Origin: an uncultured Pelagibacteraceae bacterium
Lineage (GTDB): Bacteria; Pseudomonadota; Alphaproteobacteria; Pelagibacterales; Pelagibacteraceae
Direction: 5' to 3'
DNA length: 63,585 bases
NCBI GenBank assembly: GCA_902544985.1
Contig: CACCFV010000004.1
Location: forward strand, 1 to 63,585
Shown: positions 38,023 to 51,202 of the stretch, piece after piece
How positions within the stretch are numbered: position 1 is the stretch's first letter
Layout: the number at the start of each line of letters is the position of its first letter
The notes under the pieces: model-generated
Database searches by the model: none
What the model was told of the DNA's origin: nothing
What the model saw: the letters and a program-made list of their open reading frames with translations, nothing else
Translations under genes and position numbers: made by a program

Positions 38023-38959
38023 AATCTTTAAATTGTTTCTCTATATATCCCGATATTCTATCAGTTTCATTAAGTTTTTTATAATTCCATTCTTCTACTC
38101 CGTCACCTAAGTTTTTAATTATTTCTAGGGATTTAAAAAGCTCAAAAAAATTTTTAAAACGAATATTTTTTTTAATAGCTGGCATTTGAGCCACATATAT
38201 TGGTCTCCCCGACATAGCTGCCTCAGATATCATAGATGTAGAGTCGCAAGTTACAATAATATGATTAGCTAGTTTAAGTGATGACAAATAGGCTTTCTTA
38301 TCAATCTCTTGAATTATAATCTGATCATCATCAAAAAAATTTCGAGCTTTATCTATAATTCTTTGCGGTGTTCTCATTGAAGGTATAAAAATTAGCTGAT
38401 AACCTTGATTTATGAAATTTTTTTTGGTTTTAACAAAAATTTCCTCAATTATTTCATCACTAAAATCATAATACTTATTTGGACCACCAGCTATAAACGC
38501 AATTACTTTTTCTTTTTTAATTCTAGGTTTTAAATAATTAACATTTTCCTCCAACTCTTTTTCGGTAAGATAATGAATTGCTCCTTTGGTTTTAAGAACA
38601 TTTTTTCCGTCAAGACAGTCGTGCTCTGGCGCAATAACAAAATCAAAATTATTTAATGATACTTTTGGATCTTGAATATGAATGTTCATAATTTTACTTC
38701 CAAATTTTTTTTTTAAAAAGATTGATGGGACTACACTTTTTCTCCCACATGAAATTACTACATTAAATTTTTCTGATATATTGTTTTTGAAAACAAAATC
38801 TTTTACAGGTGTAATTTTTGGAGGAATCATTTTCCAAAAATTATTTAGTTCAATTTTTTCGTGTATAAATTCGAGATTAAGAGCTTTTGCAAGCCCCTCA
38901 ACTTGGCTAATCATGCCATGCATACCCTCGGTCAATAATAAACCTTTTAATTTAGTCAT
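38009..38959 (-). CDS. ELM1/GT-B-like family protein (mitochondrial fission ELM1 family)
   Basis: 316 residues resembling the bacterial relatives of plant ELM1 (formerly DUF1022), with a glycosyltransferase-B-like fold. Visible blocks: LLLTEGMHGMISQVEGLAKAL at the N-terminus, VISCGRKSVVPSIFLKK, IHIQDPKVSLNNFDFVIAPEHD, AFIAGGPNKYY and VTCDSTSMISEAAMSGRPIY. The last block looks like a nucleotide-sugar-binding site. No signal peptide or membrane segment. The function in bacteria is not known; an envelope-sugar role is a guess. It is divergent from trxB with 21 bases between starts. Confidence 0.75.
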   Translation of the reverse strand: MTKLKGLLLTEGMHGMISQVEGLAKALNLEFIHEKIELNNFWKMIPPKITPVKDFVFKNNISEKFNVVISCGRKSVVPSIFLKKKFGSKIMNIHIQDPKVSLNNFDFVIAPEHDCLDGKNVLKTKGAIHYLTEKELEENVNYLKPRIKKEKVIAFIAGGPNKYYDFSDEIIEEIFVKTKKNFINQGYQLIFIPSMRTPQRIIDKARNFFDDDQIIIQEIDKKAYLSSLKLANHIIVTCDSTSMISEAAMSGRPIYVAQMPAIKKNIRFKNFFELFKSLEIIKNLGDGVEEWNYKKLNETDRISGYIEKQFKDYDFS

Positions 38960-38980
38960 TTATCACTATATAGCTTTCAT

Positions 38981-39925
38981 ATGAGTCAAAATCCAACTAA
39001 ACACACAAAAGTGTTAATAATTGGGTCTGGTCCTGCTGGATATACTGCTGCAGTTTATGCGGCTAGAGCAATGTTAAATCCAATTTTGGTTTATGGATCA
39101 GAGCCAGGAGGTCAATTAACTACGACAACAGATGTTGAAAACTTTCCAGGATTTGCTGATGTTATTCAAGGTCCATGGCTTATGGATCAAATGAAAGAGC
39201 AGGCGAAAACAGTTGGAACAGAAATGATTGAAGATCATATAAGTTCAGTAAACTTAAAAACAAAACCTTTTGAGGCTATAGGTGACACTGGTCAAAAATA
39301 TACTGCTGATAGCATAATAATTTCCACAGGTGCCCAAGCTAGATGGTTAAATATTAAATCTGAACAAGAGTTTAGAGGATTTGGTGTATCGGCATGTGCA
39401 ACATGTGATGGTTTTTTCTTTAAAGATAAGGAAGTTGCTGTTGTAGGCGGAGGTAATGCGGCTGTTGAGGAAGCAATGTTTCTTACAAAATTTGCGTCAA
39501 AAGTAAAATTAATTCACAGAAGAGATAGTTTAAGAGCTGAAAAAATACTTCAAAAAAAACTTATGGAAAATAAAAAAATTGAAATCATTTGGGATACAGT
39601 TGTTAAGGATGTAATTGGAGATAAAGATCCAAAAAATGTTAAAGGAATTAAAGTTAAGAATGTGAAAACAAATAAAATTGATGAAATAAAATTAGACGGT
39701 GTTTTCATTGCTATTGGTCATGACCCTGCAACTCAATTATTTAAAGATCAACTTAGTATGGATAATGAGGGTTATTTGATAACAAAACCAGACTCAACAG
39801 AGACTAATGTACCAGGTGTTTATGCGGCTGGTGACGTAAAGGATAAAACATTTAGGCAAGCTGTAACTGCTGCTGGTATGGGATGTATGGCAGCACTAGA
39901 GGCTGAAAAGTTTTTATCTCATTAA
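38981..39925 (+). CDS. trxB: Thioredoxin-disulfide reductase
   Basis: A FAD/NADPH enzyme that keeps thioredoxin reduced. The 314 residues show the N-terminal FAD loop IIGSGPAGYTAAVYAARA, the redox-active CATC in SACATCDGFFF, the NADPH loop VVGGGNAAVEEA, and the C-terminal FAD motif AAGDVKDKTFRQAVTAAGMG. Standard length. It is followed one base later by the GTG of the ADP-ribosylglycohydrolase-fold gene, so they are likely co-transcribed. Confidence 0.97.
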   Translation: MSQNPTKHTKVLIIGSGPAGYTAAVYAARAMLNPILVYGSEPGGQLTTTTDVENFPGFADVIQGPWLMDQMKEQAKTVGTEMIEDHISSVNLKTKPFEAIGDTGQKYTADSIIISTGAQARWLNIKSEQEFRGFGVSACATCDGFFFKDKEVAVVGGGNAAVEEAMFLTKFASKVKLIHRRDSLRAEKILQKKLMENKKIEIIWDTVVKDVIGDKDPKNVKGIKVKNVKTNKIDEIKLDGVFIAIGHDPATQLFKDQLSMDNEGYLITKPDSTETNVPGVYAAGDVKDKTFRQAVTAAGMGCMAALEAEKFLSH

Positions 39926-39926
39926 A

Positions 39927-40874
39927 GTGAAAAATAATCTTCATGTTTTCTTGGGCGCTACAGTTGCAGATGCGGCAGCCAGGCCATTACATTGGGTATA
40001 TAATCAAAAAAAATTGAATGTTTATATTAAAGGAAAAAAGGACTTTTCTTTCTTAAAAAAAAATAGAAGCCCTTTCTATGATATAAAAACTGGTAAAGTC
40101 TCCGGTTACAATGAAATTAGTCAAGTCATGTTTCACACACTACTGGATGGACACGAAAATATAGAGAAACGTTTCAAAAAAAAAATCCTTAAAAACTTTG
40201 GCCCTGGAAGTAACTATTGGAAAAATTTAAAACTGAGATCTAAATATAAAAAAGTCAAAGACTGGCGTGGTATAGTCAAGGGACCGTGGATACACCAAAA
40301 TATTATTGAGACGGTAAAAAATATCAAGTTGAAAAAGAAGATCTCTGGTGGTGCAAAAGTCAATGAGTCAGATGGTTTTTGTGCTACTCTTCCATATTTT
40401 CTCTATGGCTTTGATTTTAAAAGTTTAGAAAAAATTTTCAAAATTGTAACAGTTTCAAAAATAAGTTTTAAATATGCTATGGCAAAATTTTATTTAATAG
40501 ATTTTGCGTTAAAGGGAGCTGATGACCCAATCAAAGAATTCATTAAAAAATTCAATAGAAATCCTTTTTTTAAAGTAATTGTTAATGACATTAAAAAAAT
40601 AAGAAAATTTAGAACAAAGTTTGATTCAACTACGATAAAGAAACTAGGTATGGCTTGTAGCTATCCAGGAACTTTTAACAGCTCAATATATACAATTATT
40701 AATTCAAAAAATTATAAAGATGCTATTTTAAAAACAATAAAGGCAGGTGGGTGCAATTGTTCAAGAGCAAATTTTACTGGAGCATATTTTGCAGCTTTAA
40801 AAGGTATAAATTCTATTCCAAATAATTGGATTAAAAAAACAATCCCAGCAAAAAAAATTTTAAATCAAAGATAA
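39927..40874 (+). CDS. ADP-ribosylglycohydrolase-fold protein (J1-crystallin-like)
   Basis: 315 residues starting at a GTG. The N-terminal FLGATVADAAARPLHWVYN and C-terminal AGGCNCSRANFTGAYFAALKG blocks match the ADP-ribosylglycohydrolase fold, subgroup related to J1 crystallins. In active enzymes the C-terminal block carries metal-binding Asp (GGDTDT type); here those positions read C-N-C, and the internal DDT motif is not seen. Hydrolase activity is thus doubtful. It lies one base after trxB. A SAR11 function is unknown to me. Confidence 0.7.
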   Translation: MKNNLHVFLGATVADAAARPLHWVYNQKKLNVYIKGKKDFSFLKKNRSPFYDIKTGKVSGYNEISQVMFHTLLDGHENIEKRFKKKILKNFGPGSNYWKNLKLRSKYKKVKDWRGIVKGPWIHQNIIETVKNIKLKKKISGGAKVNESDGFCATLPYFLYGFDFKSLEKIFKIVTVSKISFKYAMAKFYLIDFALKGADDPIKEFIKKFNRNPFFKVIVNDIKKIRKFRTKFDSTTIKKLGMACSYPGTFNSSIYTIINSKNYKDAILKTIKAGGCNCSRANFTGAYFAALKGINSIPNNWIKKTIPAKKILNQR

Positions 40875-44257
<3,383 letters not shown>

Positions 44258-44276
<19 letters not shown>

Positions 44277-45010
44277 TCATCACAGGTGGAGCAACAAGAA
44301 TAGGTGCTTCAATTGCAAAAAAACTTTCAGGTCCAAATAAAGAGTTAGTTCTTCATTTTAATAAATCAAAATCTAAAGCACTAATTCTCAAAAAAAAATT
44401 AGAAGGAAATGGAACTAAAGTTTATTTAGTCAAAGGTGATTTAAGTAAAGAAAAAGATATTATTAAAATTGTCAAATTAGCAAAATCTAAATTAAAGTAT
44501 TTTGATTGTCTTGTTAATAATGCTTCGTTATTTGAGAATGATAAATTAGCAAATTTTAATAATAAAAGTTGGGAGAAACATATATCAACCAATTTAAAAG
44601 CACCTGCACTTTTAACTAGAGAATTTTCTAAAAATATTAGAGGAAATAATAACAATATTATTAACATTATTGATCAAAGAATTTTTAAACTAACTCCATA
44701 TTTCTTTTCTTACACTATTAGTAAATCCGGTCTTTATACTTTGACAAAAACGAGTGCTATGAGCCTTTCTCCTAAAATAAGGGTAAATGGTATTGCCCCA
44801 GGACCTACTATCAAAAATCAAAGGCAGACTGAAAAACATTTTAAAAAACAATATCTTGCTACTCCTTTAAAAAGACAGGTTGATGTTAATGAGATTTGTA
44901 ATGCTGTTGACTTTTTTATAAAAAGCAGATCTATTACTGGTCAAGTGCTGGCAATTGATAGTGGCCAAAGTTTAAACTGGCAAACACCGGATGTTCTAGG
45001 TAAGGAATGA
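44258..45010 (+). CDS. Pteridine-reductase-like short-chain dehydrogenase
   Basis: A 250-residue Rossmann-fold SDR with the cofactor loop [13 protein letters not shown] and NNAS motif. The catalytic Tyr-Lys is in SYTISKSG. The usual catalytic Ser is an Asp (NIIDQ), 13 residues before the Tyr; this Asp-Tyr-Lys arrangement and spacing match PTR1 and FolM pteridine reductases. The gene overlaps folB by four bases, linking it to pterin metabolism, so dihydromonapterin or dihydrofolate reduction is likely. A plain FabG-like role is the alternative. Confidence 0.8.
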
Positions 45011-45432
45011 AAAAAAATAATTTTAAAATTGTTAAAATTGATAAAGAAAAATCCCTTTTCAATTACGAAAAAAAGATCCTTATAAACGAGTTAATACTAG
45101 ATTTAAAACTTGGATATTATGATTTTGAAAGAGAAAATGCTCAAAAAATAAAATTTAGCCTTGAGATAGATTATCAAGATAAAAAACCGTCAAATGATAA
45201 AGATTTAAAATCAATAGTTAATTATGGAACTATTGTTAAACTGATAAGAAAACTGGTTAAGAAAAAACATTATAACTTTTTAGAAACTCTTGCAGAGGCT
45301 GTTTTTGACGAATTATTTAAAGATAAAAGAATTGCTAAGATAATGCTCAAAATTGAAAAATTAGAGATTTTAAAAGAATGCTCATCTGTTGGTATTCAAA
45401 TTACCAAAAAGAGAAGTCATGATAAGTTCTGA
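45007..45432 (+). CDS. folB: Dihydroneopterin aldolase FolB
   Basis: Converts dihydroneopterin to 6-hydroxymethyl-dihydropterin in folate synthesis. The 141 residues include an N-terminal extension of about 20, then [21 protein letters not shown], the NYGTIVKLI segment and [14 protein letters not shown], all FolB features. A tunnelling-fold protein that forms octamers. Overlaps the SDR start side by four bases and uvrC by 14. Confidence 0.9.
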   Translation: MKKNNFKIVKIDKEKSLFNYEKKILINELILDLKLGYYDFERENAQKIKFSLEIDYQDKKPSNDKDLKSIVNYGTIVKLIRKLVKKKHYNFLETLAEAVFDELFKDKRIAKIMLKIEKLEILKECSSVGIQITKKRSHDKF

Positions 45433-47254
45433 TATTGGAAAAGAAATAATAAAAAAAGAACTGCCCTTAATCCCAAAACTTCCTGGTGTTTATAGGATGT
45501 TGAATGAAAAAGAAGAAATTCTTTATGTTGGTAAAGCCAAAAATTTACCCAATAGACTCAAAAGTTATGTAGCTGAAAAAAACCATATTATTAGAACCGA
45601 AAGAATGTTGTCACAAACTAGAAAATTGGAGATCACAACTACATCTAATGAAAGTGAAGCTTTACTTCTGGAAGCAAATTTAATCAAAAAATATAAACCA
45701 AAATTTAATATTTTACTAAGAGATGATAAGTCTTTTCCTTTTATATTCATTGGCAACAAAGATAAATGGCCACAAATAAAAAGACACAGAGGAAAAAAAA
45801 CTACTGAAGGTTTTTATTTTGGACCTTTTGCATCTGCTGGATCAGCTAACTGGACAATTAAAATGATCCAAAAAATATTTCATCTTAGAGTTTGTGATGA
45901 TACTGTATTCAAAAACAGAGAACGACCATGTATTTTATACCAAATTAAAAGATGCTCTGGCCCATGCGTTGGTTACATAGAAAGTGAGGAATATAAAAAG
46001 ACTGTTGATGATGCTATTGAGTTTGTTTCCGGTAAATCAAGGAAAATACAAAAAAGCCTCTCGGAGCAGATGGAAAAAGCGAGCGAAAATTTAGATTTTG
46101 AAAAAGCGGTTATTTTAAGAGATCGAATAAAGTCATTGAATATTATTCAATCATCACAAAGAATTAATGAGGCTAATCTTATAGAGGCTGATGTAATCGC
46201 AGGTTATAAGGAGTCAGGCAAAGCCTGTATTCAGGTTTTTTTTTATAGGTCAAAACAAAACTGGGGTAATCAATCCTTTTTTCCAAAACATGATCCCGAT
46301 GAGAATTTAAGCAATATAATTAATTCTTTTGTCACACAATTTTATGAAAATAAAAGTGTACCCTCCTCAATAATATTATCTGAAGAGATAAAAGAAAAAG
46401 TTCTAATCGAAAAAACACTCTCTCTTAAAGAAAAAAAACAAGTTACTATATCAATAGCTAAAAAAGGGTCAAAATTAAAAGTAATTAATCAAGCAATAAA
46501 AAACGCTAAGGAGAGTTTAAATAGAAAGCTTTATGAAAGTCAAAATAATAAGGAATTATTTGAAGCTGTGGCAAGTAAATTTAATCTGGAGACCAATATT
46601 AATCTGATTGAGGTTTATGATAACAGTCATATACAGGGAACAAATAGTGTAGGTGCATTGATAGCTTATGGTGATGATGGATTTATTAAAAAAAGATATA
46701 GAAAATTTAACATCAAGCTAAAAAAGAATGAACAAGATGATTATGGAATGATGAAAGAAGTTTTGAATAGAAGATTTAAAAGAGCAATACAAGAAAAAGA
46801 TAACTATTTAACTTTTCCTGATCTAATAATGGTAGATGGAGGAAAAGGACAATATTCAGTAGCTAGAGAAACTCTAAATGAACTTGGGCTTCATGATATT
46901 CCGATAATTGCAATTGCTAAAGGTAAATATAGAAATAGTGGAAATGAGACTTTCTTTCATAATGGAAAGGAATTTAAATTCATTAAAAATGATCCTACTT
47001 TATTCTTCCTTCAGAGAATAAGAGATGAGTCTCATCGTTTTGCAATTAGTGCTCATAGAGCAAAAAGGAAGAAGGGTATTAGTAAATCGCTGTTAGACCA
47101 AATTGACGGAATAGGTTCCATAAGAAAAAGAGCTTTATTAAACCATTTTGGATCAGCTAGGGCAGTTGAGTCTGCAAGTCTAGATGAAATTAAATCTGTG
47201 GAGGGTGTTGAAGAAAAAGTTGCAAAAAAAATATATAACTTTTTTCATGAATAA
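45419..47254 (+). CDS. uvrC: Excinuclease ABC subunit C
   Basis: Makes both incisions around DNA damage with UvrB. I choose the ATG at 45419 (611 residues); a TTG at 45389 is in frame but would deepen the overlap with folB and adds residues not in the family. Order: GIY-YIG domain ([20 protein letters not shown]), a Cys-rich motif ([13 protein letters not shown]), UVR domain ([17 protein letters not shown]), RNase H-like domain (VDGGKGQ) and C-terminal HhH pair ([16 protein letters not shown]). Confidence 0.97.
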   Translation: MISSDIGKEIIKKELPLIPKLPGVYRMLNEKEEILYVGKAKNLPNRLKSYVAEKNHIIRTERMLSQTRKLEITTTSNESEALLLEANLIKKYKPKFNILLRDDKSFPFIFIGNKDKWPQIKRHRGKKTTEGFYFGPFASAGSANWTIKMIQKIFHLRVCDDTVFKNRERPCILYQIKRCSGPCVGYIESEEYKKTVDDAIEFVSGKSRKIQKSLSEQMEKASENLDFEKAVILRDRIKSLNIIQSSQRINEANLIEADVIAGYKESGKACIQVFFYRSKQNWGNQSFFPKHDPDENLSNIINSFVTQFYENKSVPSSIILSEEIKEKVLIEKTLSLKEKKQVTISIAKKGSKLKVINQAIKNAKESLNRKLYESQNNKELFEAVASKFNLETNINLIEVYDNSHIQGTNSVGALIAYGDDGFIKKRYRKFNIKLKKNEQDDYGMMKEVLNRRFKRAIQEKDNYLTFPDLIMVDGGKGQYSVARETLNELGLHDIPIIAIAKGKYRNSGNETFFHNGKEFKFIKNDPTLFFLQRIRDESHRFAISAHRAKRKKGISKSLLDQIDGIGSIRKRALLNHFGSARAVESASLDEIKSVEGVEEKVAKKIYNFFHE

Positions 47255-47262
47255 AAAAAATT

Positions 47263-47847
47263 ATGCTTAAAAAAATACCAAATATTTTAACTATAGGAAG
47301 AATTTTAATTGTTCCTTTTTTTGTATTAGCATTTTACTTGCCAGGTTTTTACGGAGATTTGACAGCATTAATTTTATTCATAGTTGCATCTTTCACAGAT
47401 TTTTTAGATGGGATGCTAGCAAGATTTCTTGGAGAAGAGTCTAAACTTGGAGAATTACTTGATCCTATTGCAGATAAAATTATCGTTGCAACTGCTTTAA
47501 TACTTTTGGTAATGGATGGAACTATAAGAAATTACGAGGTAATAGCAGCAATCATTATCTTAACTCGAGAAATTTTGATATCTGGATTAAGGGAATTTTT
47601 GGCAAAGGGAAAAATTAAATTACCAGTTTCAAATCTAGCAAAATTAAAAACTGTATTGCAAATGGTTGCTATTGCACTTTTGCTTTCTGGTGAAACTGGA
47701 AACAAAATTATTAATTTTCAAGATTATAATGCTCAAACTATTGGAATAATTCTTTTATGGCTTTCGGCTGCTTTAACTCTTTTTACGGGATATGAATATA
47801 TACGAAAAGGTATTGATCACGCGATCTCCGAAGATAATAAAGATTAA
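47263..47847 (+). CDS. pgsA: CDP-diacylglycerol--glycerol-3-phosphate phosphatidyltransferase
   Basis: Commits CDP-DAG to phosphatidylglycerol. The 194 residues have several membrane helices and the CDP-alcohol phosphotransferase signature spread over residues about 46-72 (DFLDGMLAR, then GELLDPIADK, three Asp metal ligands). It follows uvrC after eight bases, a pairing also seen in gammaproteobacteria. Its stop shares a TTAA with the convergent ilvE. Confidence 0.94.
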   Translation: MLKKIPNILTIGRILIVPFFVLAFYLPGFYGDLTALILFIVASFTDFLDGMLARFLGEESKLGELLDPIADKIIVATALILLVMDGTIRNYEVIAAIIILTREILISGLREFLAKGKIKLPVSNLAKLKTVLQMVAIALLLSGETGNKIINFQDYNAQTIGIILLWLSAALTLFTGYEYIRKGIDHAISEDNKD

Positions 47848-48725
47848 GCTGCTTTTTTCTTTCTAACAAGTTTCTGATAACTTTCGTTAAGACCAATGAT
47901 TAAATCACAAACTTTAAATTCATTTTCAGCGATACAAGATACCGGGGTTACTTCTGCTGCAGTTCCGGTTAAAAAACATCCAACAAAATTCTTCAACTCT
48001 GAGGGGTTTATTTTTCTTTCATGAACTTTAATATTTTTTGATTTTGCAATTTCAATTACTGTTCTTCTAGTAATTCCATCTAGGAAAGAGTCTGGTAACG
48101 GCGTGTGTAACTCACCATTCGAATCTTTAAAAAAAATATTTGCACCCGTAGCTTCAGCAATATTACCTTCATGATCAAGCATTAAAGAATCTGTATAACC
48201 ATTTTTTTCTGCCTCATGTTTTGACAGAGTGCATATCATGTAAAGACCTGAGGCTTTTGTGTCCCATGGTATTGTATTAGGAGCCGGTCTTCTCCAATTA
48301 GAAATATTTAATCTAATCCCCTCAACTTTTAATTTTGGATCAAAATAGGACCCCCATTCCCATGTTGCTATTGCAACATGAATTTTTGTTTGTTGAGCTG
48401 AGATCGCCATCATTTCACTACCTCTCCAGGCAACTGGTCTTACGTAACCATTTTCAACTTTTTGGTTTTTAATTATAGTATTTGAAGCAGCGTTTATTTC
48501 CGTTTCCGTGTAAGGAATTTCAAAACCCATTCGTCTTGCTGAATGAAAAAATCTTGAAGTATGTTCCTCTAATTTGAAGATTGAACCATCATAAACTCTC
48601 TCTCCCTCAAAAACACAACTAGCGTAGTGTAATCCATGGCTCAAAACATGCACTTTAACATTTGACCAATCAACTAATTCGCCGTTGTACCATATTTTAC
48701 CAGATCTTTTATCGTAAGGTATCAT
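47844..48725 (-). CDS. ilvE: Branched-chain amino acid aminotransferase
   Basis: A fold type IV PLP enzyme for the last step of valine, leucine and isoleucine synthesis. The 293 residues show GKIWYNGELVDWSN, VLSHGLHYASCVFEGERVY, the lysine region WDTKASGLYM, EATGANIFF and a DGITRRTVIEIA block. Lengths and motifs are standard. It is divergent from the MarR gene. Confidence 0.95.
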   Translation of the reverse strand: MIPYDKRSGKIWYNGELVDWSNVKVHVLSHGLHYASCVFEGERVYDGSIFKLEEHTSRFFHSARRMGFEIPYTETEINAASNTIIKNQKVENGYVRPVAWRGSEMMAISAQQTKIHVAIATWEWGSYFDPKLKVEGIRLNISNWRRPAPNTIPWDTKASGLYMICTLSKHEAEKNGYTDSLMLDHEGNIAEATGANIFFKDSNGELHTPLPDSFLDGITRRTVIEIAKSKNIKVHERKINPSELKNFVGCFLTGTAAEVTPVSCIAENEFKVCDLIIGLNESYQKLVRKKKAA

Positions 48726-48791
48726 GTATGAAATATAAAATTATTACTGAAAAATATCTATGTATATATAATATGTCAATATAACTTACCT

Positions 48792-49232
48792 GTGATGAAA
48801 GAGCTTTTATATTTAAAAGATGAACAATTAAAACATTTAATTGAAAAATTATTTATAAGTTATAGAGAAACTTTTTCAGACTCAAAAAAAATTCTCAATA
48901 AATATCAAATTGGCTTAGCTCATCAAAAAACTATTCATTTAATATCTATGTATGAGGGAATATCAATCTCAGAGCTTATGAAGAAACTTAAAGTATCTAA
49001 ACAAAGCCTAAATAGAGTTTTAAAAGATTTGATCAACCTTGAAATGGTTTTTTTTAATAAAGACGAGACTGACACAAGAATTAAACACATCTTTCTAAAT
49101 GAAAAAGGAAAAAAAATTTTTAAAGAGATTTTTGAAATACAAAAAAAAAGAATTTATAATGCATTACTTAACTCAAGCTCTCAAGAGGTTCTTAATTTTG
49201 ATGAAGTTTTAAAAAGAATAATTAATGGATAG
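48792..49232 (+). CDS. MarR-family regulator, PetP-like
   Basis: A 146-residue winged-helix protein with the MarR pattern: GLAHQKTIHLISMYEGISISELMKKL, recognition helix VSKQSLNRVLKDLINLEMV and wing NKDETDTRIKHIFLNEKG. The start is the GTG at 48792 or the ATG three bases later. In Rhodobacter capsulatus a similar pair (petP, petR) affects cytochrome bc1 expression; the same MarR-OmpR order here suggests a petP orthologue. It overlaps the response regulator by eight bases. Confidence 0.82.
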   Translation: MMKELLYLKDEQLKHLIEKLFISYRETFSDSKKILNKYQIGLAHQKTIHLISMYEGISISELMKKLKVSKQSLNRVLKDLINLEMVFFNKDETDTRIKHIFLNEKGKKIFKEIFEIQKKRIYNALLNSSSQEVLNFDEVLKRIING

Positions 49233-49902
49233 TTTTCTTGCTCATATTTTGGTGGTTGATGATGATGAGGGGATTAGATCTTTAGTTAAAAAATATTTGA
49301 ATGAAAAAAAATATTTAGTGACCACAGCTGATAACGCAGAAAATGCATCTGAAAAAATAAAGGTTATTAAGTTTGATTTAATAATCCTAGATATCATGAT
49401 GCCTGGAAAAAGTGGGCTTGATTTTCTAAAAGAACATAAAGAATTTATTGATACTCCAGTTCTACTATTAACTGCTAAAGGTGAACCGAATGAAAGAATA
49501 GAGGGGTTAGAAATGGGTGCAGATGATTATTTGCCTAAACCCTTCGAACCCAAGGAACTCGATCTAAGAATTAGAAACATTATTAACAAAACAAAAAAAA
49601 ATGATTCAAAAAAAATAATAAAATTTGAAAATGTTAAAATAGATTTAAGTAAGCAAATAATTTTTCATGGTAATTCAGAATTTAAAATTAATAACACTGA
49701 AAAAATAATATTAGAAAAAATGATTAACAACCCAGGAAAAGTTTTTGAAAGGGAAGAAATTGGTAAATTAATTGACTTAGATAAAGAAAGATCAATTGAT
49801 GTTATCATAACTAGATTGAGGAAAAAAATCGAAATAGACCCAAAAAATCCAAAATTTCTTCAGACTATAAGAGGAGCAGGCTATGTTTTATGGATTGAAT
49901 AA
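49225..49902 (+). CDS. OmpR-family response regulator, PetR-like
   Basis: 225 residues: a receiver domain with acidic pocket DDDE (12-15), phosphoacceptor Asp56 in LILDIMMPGKSG and Lys near 109 in LLTAKGE, then a winged-helix effector (KPFEPKELDLRIR linker, RSIDVIITRLRKKIE recognition helix, IRGAGYVLW C-terminus). It is encoded between a MarR-like regulator and a histidine kinase, with overlaps of 8 and 20 bases, so the three are likely one operon. Confidence 0.93.
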   Translation: MDSFLAHILVVDDDEGIRSLVKKYLNEKKYLVTTADNAENASEKIKVIKFDLIILDIMMPGKSGLDFLKEHKEFIDTPVLLLTAKGEPNERIEGLEMGADDYLPKPFEPKELDLRIRNIINKTKKNDSKKIIKFENVKIDLSKQIIFHGNSEFKINNTEKIILEKMINNPGKVFEREEIGKLIDLDKERSIDVIITRLRKKIEIDPKNPKFLQTIRGAGYVLWIE

Positions 49903-51202
49903 ATTTATAAAAAATCTATTGCCGAAAAGATTGTTTTACAGGGCTTTGCTAATAGTTGCTATCCCAGTAATTTTAATTCAATTAACAATTACAATAGTTT
50001 TTTTTGATAGTCTTTGGATAAAAACCAATAAGGGAATGACACGAGCATTAGTTAGTGAAATTCAAACATTTATTGAAGTTTACAATAATGATAATTATGA
50101 AAAAGATGACATCATAAATATTTTTTCATTATATCAAGATTTAAATGTTGAATTTATTGAAGATGATGATTTTAATTTTTCTTATAATGAAAGATGGTTT
50201 AGTCCAATTGATAGAACACTGAGGAGAGAATTAAAATCTAGGTTTGCATTAGAAATATTTTGGTTTGATACAACAAGCTATAAAGAGTTGGTTGATCTAA
50301 GAATAAAATATCAAAATGGATATTTCAAATTCATCGTACCTAAAGATAGACTAACAAGTACATCTGCAAGATTGTTTGGATTATGGATAACCGTTCCAGC
50401 ATTTATCGTTGTCATTATTTCACTAATATTTTTAAAAAATCAAACAAGACCAATAACAGCTTTAGCTAAAGCTGCTGAAAAATTTGGAAGGGGGGAAAAT
50501 GTTGATGAATTCAAGCCCTCAGGTGCTGCTGAGATACGCCAGGCTGGCTATGAATTTGATAGAATGAGAAAAAGAATAATGAGACATTTAAATCAAAGAT
50601 CTGAAATGCTATCTGGGATTAGTCATGATTTAAGAACACCTTTGACAAGGATGAAATTACAAACTGAGTTTATAAAAGATAAATCCTTAGCTGGTAAGTT
50701 AACTGAGGACATAAATGAAATGGAAAAAATGCTTAATGAGTATTTACAGTTTACAAGCTCTTCATTTATTGAAAAAGATGAACTTTTTAATCTTAGTGAT
50801 TTAATTGATGAAATTATAATTAAATATAATAACGAAAATATTACAAAAGAAATATCACCAAGAGTTTATATAAATGGGCGAAAAAATTTAATTAAAAGAT
50901 GTCTGAATAATCTTATAGAAAATTCCATTAAATACGGAAACAAAATAAATATTGGACTTATAAAAAATAAAACAAACTTAGTAATAAAAGTTGAGGATGA
51001 TGGTCCAGGAATACCAGATAGTGAATACGATAATGTATTTAAACCTTTCTACAAAATAGACAAAGGAAGAGCAGACTCTAAATCTAGTGTGGGTCTTGGT
51101 CTATCAATAGCATCTGATATCGTCCGTTCTCACGGTGGTAATATAAAACTAAATAAATCTAATTTGAACGGACTTGAAGTTAAGATTTTTTTACCCGTTT
51201 AA
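49883..51202 (+). CDS. Sensor histidine kinase (EnvZ-like)
   Basis: 439 residues: membrane segment about 19-41, a periplasmic domain of about 120 residues, a second segment about 167-188, a HAMP domain (KNQTRPITALAKAAEKFGRG), the H box SGISHDLRTPLTRMKL with the phosphoacceptor His, an N box (CLNNLIENSIKYG) and G boxes (EDDGPGIPD, SSVGLGLSIASDI). It is the partner of the preceding OmpR-type regulator. Its 3' end overlaps the convergent ubiK by 23 bases. The signal is not predictable. Confidence 0.93.
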   Translation: MFYGLNKFIKNLLPKRLFYRALLIVAIPVILIQLTITIVFFDSLWIKTNKGMTRALVSEIQTFIEVYNNDNYEKDDIINIFSLYQDLNVEFIEDDDFNFSYNERWFSPIDRTLRRELKSRFALEIFWFDTTSYKELVDLRIKYQNGYFKFIVPKDRLTSTSARLFGLWITVPAFIVVIISLIFLKNQTRPITALAKAAEKFGRGENVDEFKPSGAAEIRQAGYEFDRMRKRIMRHLNQRSEMLSGISHDLRTPLTRMKLQTEFIKDKSLAGKLTEDINEMEKMLNEYLQFTSSSFIEKDELFNLSDLIDEIIIKYNNENITKEISPRVYINGRKNLIKRCLNNLIENSIKYGNKINIGLIKNKTNLVIKVEDDGPGIPDSEYDNVFKPFYKIDKGRADSKSSVGLGLSIASDIVRSHGGNIKLNKSNLNGLEVKIFLPV

